NCBI GenBank assembly: GCA_028285495.1
Contig: JANQPB010000031.1
Location: 49,812 to 113,811, forward strand
Reading direction: 5' to 3'
DNA: 64,000 nucleotides
From: Acidimicrobiales bacterium
GTDB lineage: Bacteria; Actinomycetota; Acidimicrobiia; Acidimicrobiales; SZUA-35
The notes beneath the pieces are model-generated. The model was given only the letters and a program-made list of their open reading frames with translations. It did no database searches and was not told the origin of the DNA. A program made the position numbers and the translations under genes. This document shows positions 57,728 through 64,000 of this stretch, piece by piece; the stretch's first letter is position 1; every line of letters starts with the position of its first letter.

Positions 57728-59139
57728 GCAGTGGTCCCCTCGGTCGCCGAGCCCTCGAACCGGGCCCGGACCCGCCTGGTGAAGTCGTCGCCGCGGTCGA
57801 CGTAGTTGCGGTACCAGTCGAACGAGGCGCAGGCCGGCGAGAGCACGACGGCGTCGCCGGGTTGGGCGAGGCGGTCGGCCGCCTCGATGGCTGCGTCCAT
57901 CGTGGTCGCCACCTCGACCGGGGCCAGCCCGTCGAAGACCGCCTCGATCTCCGGCGCAGCCTCGCCGATGGCGACGACCGTGCGCACCGGCGGTGCGGTG
58001 GCCCGCAGCGGCTCGAACGACAGCCCCTTCGGGTGACCGCCGGCGATGAGCACGACCGACTCGAACCCGCCGACCGCCGCGACCGTGGCGTGAGGCACGG
58101 TCGCCTTCGAGTCGTTGTACCAGGCCACCCCCGACCACGAGCCGACCGGTTGCAGTCGGTGGGGCAGGCCGGTGAAGTGACGGAGAGCCTCGGCCACCCC
58201 CGCGTCGGTCGCACCGGCGGCGAGGGCGAGGGCGGCGGTGGCCAGGGCGTTGGCCACGTCGTGTGGTTGGCGGCGGGCGAGCTCGTCGACGGCCAGCAGG
58301 GGGCCGCCCGGCCCGACGAGGTGGGGTCGGCCGTCGACGTCGGCCACCGACCAGTCGGCCCGAGACCCGATCGAGAACCGGACGACGTCGATCCCCCGGC
58401 CGTCGAGGCCGGCGGCGTCGGCCCGGGCCACCACCACCGGGTCGTCGGCGTTGACCACCGCGGTCGAGCCCGCCGGCTGATGGGCCCAGATCGAGGCCTT
58501 GGCCGACTCGTAGTCGGCCAGCGTCGCATGGGCGTCGAGGTGGTCGGGGGCGAAGTTGAGCCAGCCGGCGACCTGGGGCCGGAACCGGGCCGAGTGGGCG
58601 AGGCGAAACGAGGAGGCCTCGACCACGAAGACCTCGGTGGCCGCCGTCGCCGGGACCGCCGGGTCGATGGCCTCGACGAAGGGGATGTCGGTGTTGCCGA
58701 CGGCGACCGCCGGGCGACCCGAGCGGACGAGGGCGTCGGCCACCATCATGGTGACCGTCGTCTTGCCGTTGGTTCCGGTGATGGCGACCACGGGCCGGTC
58801 GTCCCAGGCCTGGGCCAGGTCGAATTCGCTGGCCAGCGGCACCCCGAGGGTCCTGGCCGTGGCGAACACCGGGTGGTGGTCCGGCACCCCCGGGCTCGGC
58901 AGCAGCACGGTGGCTCCAGCCAGCGCCTTGGCCAGGTCGTCGGCGTCGGGTCGCTCGACCAGCTCGACGCCGAGCTCGGTGGCCACCGAGCGGTGTTCGT
59001 CGCCCGGCCGGTCCTCCAGCACGACCGGCGTGTGGCCGCGGGCAACCAGGGCCCGGACGACGGCCCGCGAGGTCACCCCGAAGCCGACGACGACGGGCGC
59101 CCCGAGATCGGGCGTCCTCGACGCCGGCCCGCCGGTCAC
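57724..59139 (-). CDS. murD: UDP-N-acetylmuramoylalanine--D-glutamate ligase MurD
   Basis: Adds D-Glu to UDP-MurNAc-L-Ala. The 471-aa protein has PVVVGFGVTSRAVVRALV, LLPSPGVPDHHP, the P-loop PVVAITGTNGKTTVTMMVA, VEASSFRL, LNFAPDHLDAH, GLPHRLQPVGSWSGVAWYND-SKAT and LSPACASFDWYRNY. GTG 59139 overlaps the mraY stop (GTGA). Confidence 0.96.
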   Translation of the reverse strand: MTGGPASRTPDLGAPVVVGFGVTSRAVVRALVARGHTPVVLEDRPGDEHRSVATELGVELVERPDADDLAKALAGATVLLPSPGVPDHHPVFATARTLGVPLASEFDLAQAWDDRPVVAITGTNGKTTVTMMVADALVRSGRPAVAVGNTDIPFVEAIDPAVPATAATEVFVVEASSFRLAHSARFRPQVAGWLNFAPDHLDAHATLADYESAKASIWAHQPAGSTAVVNADDPVVVARADAAGLDGRGIDVVRFSIGSRADWSVADVDGRPHLVGPGGPLLAVDELARRQPHDVANALATAALALAAGATDAGVAEALRHFTGLPHRLQPVGSWSGVAWYNDSKATVPHATVAAVGGFESVVLIAGGHPKGLSFEPLRATAPPVRTVVAIGEAAPEIEAVFDGLAPVEVATTMDAAIEAADRLAQPGDAVVLSPACASFDWYRNYVDRGDDFTRRVRARFEGSATEGTTA

Positions 59140-60212
59140 GATCCCACCGCCGCCACGTAGTCGGCGTAGAAGAGGCCGAGCGCGCCGAGGGTCAGGGCGC
59201 CGCCGATCAGCCAGAACCGGATGATGACCTTCGTCTCCCGCCACCCGAGGAGCTCGAAGTGGTGGTGGATCGGCGCCATGCGGAACAGGCGCCGGCCCCC
59301 GGTCACCTTGAACACCCCGACCTGGAGGATCACCGACAGCGTCTCGATGACGTAGATGCCGCCGACGATGGGGAGGAGCAGCTCGGTGTTGGTCGTCAGG
59401 GCCAGCGTGGCCAGGGCGGTGCCGATGGCGAGCGAGCCGGTGTCGCCCATGAAGATGTCGGCCGGTGCGGCGTTGAACCACAGGAAGCCGGCACAGGCCG
59501 ACAACATGGCAACCGCAACGACGGCGAGGTCGAGCGGGTGGTCGACGGCGTAGATGTCGTTGAACGTGTCGGCGTCGGTCAGCTGCCGGAAGATCCAGAA
59601 CCCGATCAGCGTGTAGGCCGCGAACGAGAAGATGCCGGACCCGGCGGCCAGTCCGTCGAGCCCGTCGGTCAGGTTCACGGCGTTCGACGTGCCGTAGATG
59701 ATGGCGACGGCCCAGATCACCCAGCCGGCCTCGCCGAGGTCGATCCCGAGGAAGCCGTGGCGAGTGAAGCCGAGCTCGGTCGAGGTGTCGGTCAGGTTGA
59801 CCGTCAGGACGGCGAAGACGATCGAAACGGCCAGGAGCCCGGCGGTCTTCAGCCTGGCGTTGAGGCCGAGGTTGCGCTCGCGCGAGACCTTCAGCCAGTC
59901 GTCGAGGAACCCGACGCCGCCGGCGGCGCAGGTCGCGCCCATGACCAGCAGGCCGGTGATCGTGATGATGCTGCCCTCGCGCTCGGTCGTCAGGCCGAGG
60001 ATGAGGTCGCTGAGCAGGTAGCCACCGAGGGCGCCGAGCACGATGCCGATGCCGCCCATCGTCGGCGTTCCGGCCTTGACCATGTGACCCTGCGGCCCGT
60101 CCTCGCGGATCGGCTGACCGATGTTCGACCGGGTCAGCACGTCGATGGTCAGCCGGGTGAGCAGCGTCGAGAGCGAGAAGGCCAGCGCTGCGGCCAGGAG
60201 GAGGCGGATCAT
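59136..60212 (-). CDS. mraY: Phospho-N-acetylmuramoyl-pentapeptide-transferase MraY
   Basis: Integral membrane enzyme producing lipid I. The 358-aa protein has about ten TM helices and the motifs KAGTPTMGGIGIV, GFLDDWLKV (Asp pair), NAVNLTDGLDGLAAG, FNAAPADIFMGDTGSLAIG and RMAPIHHHFELLGW. ATG 60212 overlaps the murE stop; murF, normally found between these two, is absent. Confidence 0.97.
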   Translation of the reverse strand: MIRLLLAAALAFSLSTLLTRLTIDVLTRSNIGQPIREDGPQGHMVKAGTPTMGGIGIVLGALGGYLLSDLILGLTTEREGSIITITGLLVMGATCAAGGVGFLDDWLKVSRERNLGLNARLKTAGLLAVSIVFAVLTVNLTDTSTELGFTRHGFLGIDLGEAGWVIWAVAIIYGTSNAVNLTDGLDGLAAGSGIFSFAAYTLIGFWIFRQLTDADTFNDIYAVDHPLDLAVVAVAMLSACAGFLWFNAAPADIFMGDTGSLAIGTALATLALTTNTELLLPIVGGIYVIETLSVILQVGVFKVTGGRRLFRMAPIHHHFELLGWRETKVIIRFWLIGGALTLGALGLFYADYVAAVGS

Positions 60213-61630
60213 GCGACGACCCCGAGCGCAACGAGGGCGGCCTTGCGGTCGTCGAAGTCGATCGTGCGGTCGCCGATGATCTGGTAGGTCTCGTGGCCCT
60301 TGCCGGCGATGAGGACGAGGTCGCCTGGCCCGGCGGCGCCGACGGCGGCGGCGATGGCGGTCTGGCGGTCCGGCTCGACGATGGGTCCGCCCGGCGTGCC
60401 CGGCCGGGCCTCGATGCCGTCGAGGATGCCGTCGATGATGGACCGGGGGTCCTCGGAGCGGGGGTTGTCGCTGGTCACGATGACCACGTCTGCCGCCTCG
60501 GCCGCCACTCGTCCCATGTCGCCTCGTTTCTCCACGTCGCGGTCCCCACCGCAACCGAAGACGACGATCACCCGGCCGTCGGCGGCCACCTGCCTGGCTG
60601 CGGCCAGGGCGGCGCGGAGGGCGTCGGGGGTGTGGGCGTAGTCGACCGCGATGTGGAAGGGTTGTCCGGCATCCACCGCTTCGAACCGACCCCGCACGGG
60701 CGAGGTGGCACACAGCGCATCGGCGATGTCCGCCGCCCCTATTCCTAGCAGCTCGGCGGCCCGAGCTGCGCCCACCGCGTTGGCGACGTTGTGGCTCCCG
60801 GCCAGCTGCAGCACGACCTCGTGGCCCCGCCACCGGAAGCGGCTGGTGGCGCCATCGAACCGGAGGTCCTCGGCGTCGCCGAGGCCGTAGCCGACGGCAT
60901 CGATCTCGACCCGGTCGAGCAGCCGGCGACCCCATGGATCGTCGGTGTTGATCACCGCCCGGTCGGTCAGCCCCGGCACGAACAGGCTGGCCTTGGCCTC
61001 GAAATAGGCCTCCATCGTGTGATGGAAGTCGAGGTGGTCCCGGGTGAGGTTGGTGAACAGGGCCACGTCGAAGCGGGCACCGGCCACCCGGTTGAGGCTG
61101 AGCGCGTGCGACGACACCTCCATCGCCACCGCCTCGATCCGCCGATCGACGGCCCGGCGGAGCTCCCGCTGGAGATCGGGGGCCTCCGGCGTCGTCCTCG
61201 CTCCCACCAGGGTGCCGATGATCTCGCCCCTGGTGCCGACCTGGGCCCAGATGTCGGCCAGGAGCTGCACGATCGAGCTCTTGCCGTTCGTCCCGGTCAC
61301 GCCGACCAGGGTCAGCTCGCCGGAAGGATCGCCGTGCACGGCCGCCGCGGCGGGACCCATGGCCAGGCGGACGTCGTCGACGAGGAGCTGGGGCGAGTCG
61401 ACGTCGAGCGGCCGGTCGACCAGCAGGGCGGCGGCGCCGGCCTCGACCGCGGCCCGCGCGAAGTCGTGACCGTCGAAGCGCTCACCGGGGACGCAGCAGA
61501 ACAGGGAGCCGGGGGCGACCTGGCGGGAGTCGTGGGTGGCGTCGACGACCGGCACCGCCGCCGGGTCGGCGGTCTGGCCGCCGAGGCGGCCGCCGACCCG
61601 GGCCGCGACGGCCTCGAGCGTGGCGCTCAT
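60209..61630 (-). CDS. murE: UDP-N-acetylmuramoyl-tripeptide synthetase MurE (meso-DAP type)
   Basis: Adds the third stem-peptide residue. The 473-aa protein has VVDATHDSRQVAPGSLF, the P-loop LVGVTGTNGKSSIVQLLAD, and the carbamylated-Lys region. It also has FTNLTRDHLDFH, HTPDALRAAL and VTSDNPRSEDP. The DNPR motif predicts meso-diaminopimelate as substrate. ATG 61630 overlaps the ftsI stop. Confidence 0.96.
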   Translation of the reverse strand: MSATLEAVAARVGGRLGGQTADPAAVPVVDATHDSRQVAPGSLFCCVPGERFDGHDFARAAVEAGAAALLVDRPLDVDSPQLLVDDVRLAMGPAAAAVHGDPSGELTLVGVTGTNGKSSIVQLLADIWAQVGTRGEIIGTLVGARTTPEAPDLQRELRRAVDRRIEAVAMEVSSHALSLNRVAGARFDVALFTNLTRDHLDFHHTMEAYFEAKASLFVPGLTDRAVINTDDPWGRRLLDRVEIDAVGYGLGDAEDLRFDGATSRFRWRGHEVVLQLAGSHNVANAVGAARAAELLGIGAADIADALCATSPVRGRFEAVDAGQPFHIAVDYAHTPDALRAALAAARQVAADGRVIVVFGCGGDRDVEKRGDMGRVAAEAADVVIVTSDNPRSEDPRSIIDGILDGIEARPGTPGGPIVEPDRQTAIAAAVGAAGPGDLVLIAGKGHETYQIIGDRTIDFDDRKAALVALGVVA

Positions 61631-63627
61631 CGGTCGTCACCGGCGGCGACGACCGTGGCCGCGTCCTCGCTGGTGTCGGCCTCGGCGGCGACGAGGTCCT
61701 CGTCGTCGGTCTCCTCGCCGTCCCCGGTCTCGGGCACGGTGGCCGGGGTCCCCCGGACCAGCCCGTCACCATCGCCGACGACGACGTCCGGCACCACGTC
61801 GAACAGCCGGAGCGCGTACTCGCCGATGTCGGCGAACACCGGGGCGGCGACGGCCGAGGCCGAGGTGACCAGCCCCGCGGGCTCGTCGATCACCACGACG
61901 ATCGAGATGGCCGGGTCGTCGACCGGGGCGAAGCCGGCGAAGGTCGAGACGTAGCGCCGATCGGTCGGCGTCCCGTAGCTGAGGATGCCCGATCCGTCGT
62001 CGAACGCCTTCCAGGCCGTGCCGGTCTTGCCGGCGACCGTGTAGCCGGGGATGGCGGCCGGCCTGCCGGTGCCGTCGGCGACGACGCCGACCAGGAGCTC
62101 GGTCAGCTCCGCGGCCGTCCGCTGGCTGATGACGGGCCGGCCGGGGCCCGTGTCGACGTGGTGCTGGGTGCCGTCCGGGCTCTGCAGGGTCCGGACGAGC
62201 ACCGGGCTCCGGTAGACGCCGCCGTTGGCGACCGTGTTGTAGGCCGCAGCCAGCTGGGTCGCGTTGACCGAGATGCCCTGACCGATGGGGATGGAGCCGG
62301 CGTCGCTCCCCCACCAGTCGTCGAGCTCGCGGACCCGGCCCGAGGTCTCACCCTCGAAGCCGATGCCGGTCGGATGACCGAACCCGAAGCGATCGAGGTA
62401 CGTCCGGACCTGGGCCGGTCCGACCGCCTGGGCCACCTTGATCGTGCCGACGTTCATCGACTGCGACAGGATCTGCGACAGCGGGTAGGGGGCAGCGGCG
62501 TGGGCCGGGCGGTCGACGAAGGTCTTGTCGCCGACGACGATGCGCGGCGGGACCTCGACCGTGGTGTCGCCGTTCCAGCCGAGCTCCTCGATGGCGGCCG
62601 CCATCGTGATGGTCTTGAGCACCGAACCCGGCTCGAACGGCCAGACCAGGGCCGCGTTGTGGCGGGGGATCTCGCAGGCCCCGGTCTCGTCGTCTCGGCT
62701 CACGCCGGCCATGGCCAGGATCTCACCGGTCGACGGCTCGGACACGACCGCCGTGGCCGCCGCCGCCCCCGTGGCCTCGCACTGGGCCCGCAGGGCCTCC
62801 TCGGCTGCGTACTGGAGTCGGTGGTCGATGGCGAGGATCACGTCGTAGCCGGCGGTGGCCGGATCGACCCGCCAGTCGGTGACGCTGATGCTACCGAAGC
62901 GGCTCGACTCGAACTCCTCGGACCCGGGGATGCCCGTCATGATCTCGTCGTACTGGGCCTCGATGCCGTAGATGCCCCGCTCGTCTGGGTCGACCCGGCC
63001 CACGATCGGGATGGCCAGCTCGTCGGCCGGGTACACCCGGGCCTCCTCCGGCCTGACGAACACGCCGATCATCCGCTCGGCCGTGGTGCCGTCGCTCATC
63101 AGGCTCCGGATCCGCTCGACGCCGTCGTCGGCGACGGTCCGGGCCAGCAGGGCGAACTTGTCCGACTCCGACTCCGGCGTCAGCTCGTCGGCCAGGGTGG
63201 CCGCATCGCGGCCGAGCAGCGGGGCCAACAGGGTGGCGGTGGCGGCCGGGTTGTCGATCATCGTCGGGTCGGCGACGACGCGATGGCTCGGGGTCGACGC
63301 AGCGAGGACGAACCCGTTCCGGTCGATCACGCTGCCGCGGTAGCCGGCCAGCTGTCTGGTGCTCGTTCGCTGGGCCTCGCCCCGGGTCCGCAGGTCGTCG
63401 GCCCGGATGGCCTGGAGGTCGACGAGCTGGGCGACGAACCCGGCGCCGACCATCACGAAGACGAGGAGCAGGAAGAGCAGCCGGTTCCGGGGATCGGTCG
63501 GCTTGGTCGTCCGCCGGAACGCTCGCCGGCGCAGGGCCTGTCGCCTGGCAACGCGAGAGCCGGCCGGCGGGGCACCCCGGGACGGGGGCCGGCGGGCACT
63601 CGTGGTGCCGGACCGCCGTTCGCTCAT
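61627..63627 (-). CDS. ftsI: Peptidoglycan transpeptidase FtsI (class B penicillin-binding protein)
   Basis: Septal D,D-transpeptidase. The 666-aa protein has a basic cytoplasmic N-terminus, one TM helix (about residues 48-68), a dimerisation domain, and the transpeptidase domain. The active-site S-X-X-K is FEPGSVLKTITMAAAIE, S-X-N is SQSMNVG and K-T-G is VAGKTGTAWKAF. After the catalytic domain comes an acidic disordered tail rather than PASTA repeats. ATG 63627 overlaps the stop of the upstream gene. Confidence 0.95.
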   Translation of the reverse strand: MSERRSGTTSARRPPSRGAPPAGSRVARRQALRRRAFRRTTKPTDPRNRLLFLLLVFVMVGAGFVAQLVDLQAIRADDLRTRGEAQRTSTRQLAGYRGSVIDRNGFVLAASTPSHRVVADPTMIDNPAATATLLAPLLGRDAATLADELTPESESDKFALLARTVADDGVERIRSLMSDGTTAERMIGVFVRPEEARVYPADELAIPIVGRVDPDERGIYGIEAQYDEIMTGIPGSEEFESSRFGSISVTDWRVDPATAGYDVILAIDHRLQYAAEEALRAQCEATGAAAATAVVSEPSTGEILAMAGVSRDDETGACEIPRHNAALVWPFEPGSVLKTITMAAAIEELGWNGDTTVEVPPRIVVGDKTFVDRPAHAAAPYPLSQILSQSMNVGTIKVAQAVGPAQVRTYLDRFGFGHPTGIGFEGETSGRVRELDDWWGSDAGSIPIGQGISVNATQLAAAYNTVANGGVYRSPVLVRTLQSPDGTQHHVDTGPGRPVISQRTAAELTELLVGVVADGTGRPAAIPGYTVAGKTGTAWKAFDDGSGILSYGTPTDRRYVSTFAGFAPVDDPAISIVVVIDEPAGLVTSASAVAAPVFADIGEYALRLFDVVPDVVVGDGDGLVRGTPATVPETGDGEETDDEDLVAAEADTSEDAATVVAAGDDR

Positions 63628-64000
63628 CCCGATGCCGTTGCTGCCGCCGCCGAGGCCAGTTGGGAGCCCGGCGGGGTCGGAGCCGCCGTGGCCGTGTCGT
63701 CTGGTGTGGGGGTGCCACCGGCCGGTGTCGTCGCCGCCCGGCTGCCGGCGATGCTCGAGACCGAACCACCGGCGGTGGCGCCGGCCGCCGAGCCGGTGGT
63801 CGGCGGAGACGACGGATCGCCGATGACCGGTGAACCGTCGCTCGGAACGGCGCCGGCTGCGCCAACGGTCGTGCCGACGGCCGAGCCGGCGACGGTGCTC
63901 GATCCGGCGTCGCCGGTGCTCGATCCGGCGTCGCCGGTGCTGGCCGCCGGGACGGCGGACACCGTCGGCGAGATCGGGGCGACCGTGATGCCACCAAGGT
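63624..64000 (-). CDS. C-terminal part of an ftsL-position gene with Ala/Ser/Thr/Gly-rich tail (5' end outside window)
   Basis: The frame is open from the right window edge to the stop overlapping ftsI (ATGA). The visible residues start LGGITVAPISPTVSAVPAAS and continue as a low-complexity tail with the heptad STGDAGS twice. No TM helix or coiled coil of FtsL is visible because the N-terminus is cut off. Position directly before ftsI is where ftsL normally lies, so FtsL with an unusual tail is inferred. A GTG at 63962 is only an internal codon. Confidence 0.6.
   Translation of the reverse strand, partial: LGGITVAPISPTVSAVPAASTGDAGSSTGDAGSSTVAGSAVGTTVGAAGAVPSDGSPVIGDPSSPPTTGSAAGATAGGSVSSIAGSRAATTPAGGTPTPDDTATAAPTPPGSQLASAAAATASG
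63900..63941. repeat. 21-nt tandem repeat, two copies
   Basis: Identical 21-base units at 63900-63920 and 63921-63941 encode STGDAGS twice in the tail of the ftsL-position protein. Confidence 0.9.

Noticed and set aside
60100..60300. murF hidden or frameshifted between murE and mraY
   Set aside because: The two genes overlap by four bases; there is no space, and neither gene contains an extra ligase domain.

Overview
The window is one contiguous piece of a very GC-rich actinobacterial chromosome. A mycothiol synthase (MshD), a proteasome activator (Bpa), SepF without FtsA next to FtsZ, a 1188-aa DnaE1-type polymerase and the actinobacterial his gene order (hisD-hisC-hisB-hisH) all point to Actinobacteria. 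The gene set and repertoire fit a non-Streptomyces, non-mycobacterial lineage such as Acidimicrobiia, but that placement is inference. No rRNA, tRNA, CRISPR array, insertion sequence or phage gene was seen. Coding density is very high, and 4-nt ATGA/GTGA/TTGA overlaps are the normal gene junction.

Layout. (1) 1-3658, minus strand: histidine operon hisD-hisC-hisB-hisH, with hisH running off the left edge. (2) 3.8-4.4 kb: a tiny coiled-coil gene, then a 430-bp non-coding, AT-richer stretch. It holds a string of hairpins and a classic intrinsic terminator on the minus strand, and is the best candidate here for an undescribed structured RNA. (3) 4.4-9.4 kb, plus strand: mshD, rlmN, a small membrane protein, a secreted alpha/beta-hydrolase lipoprotein and menG. 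(4) 9.4-32.6 kb: a roughly 23-kb exopolysaccharide locus. It has two initiating sugar-phosphate transferases, two Wzz/tyrosine-kinase-like co-polymerases, a low-molecular-weight tyrosine phosphatase, a flippase, a nucleotidyltransferase, a sulfatase, an oxidoreductase/epimerase pair and many glycosyltransferases. Two of the glycosyltransferases occur as a duplicated pair. (5) 32.7-36.3 kb: dnaE. (6) 36.6-40.5 kb: an unknown gene, bpa, a phosphodiesterase/phosphatase-like gene, an Rrf2 regulator behind a short upstream ORF, and a nitroreductase. (7) 40.5-46.5 kb: rluD-lspA-traR/dksA-like opposite ileS, a neighbourhood I recall from other actinobacteria. (8) 46.6-64 kb, minus strand: the division and cell-wall cluster. 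In transcription order this is ftsL-like, ftsI, murE, mraY, murD, ftsW, murG, murC, murB, ftsQ, ftsZ, pgeF, yggS, sepF, yggT, divIVA. No murF and no ftsA are present in it.

How the genes work together. The dcw cluster makes the late peptidoglycan precursors (MurE, MraY, MurD, MurG, MurC, MurB) and the septal machinery (FtsI, FtsW, FtsQ, FtsZ, SepF, DivIVA). The EPS locus should load a sugar phosphate onto undecaprenyl phosphate, extend it with the glycosyltransferases, flip it and polymerise it under control of the Wzz-type proteins and the phosphatase. Many genes carry a TANNNT -10 motif only 5-8 nt before the start codon, which suggests leaderless mRNAs.
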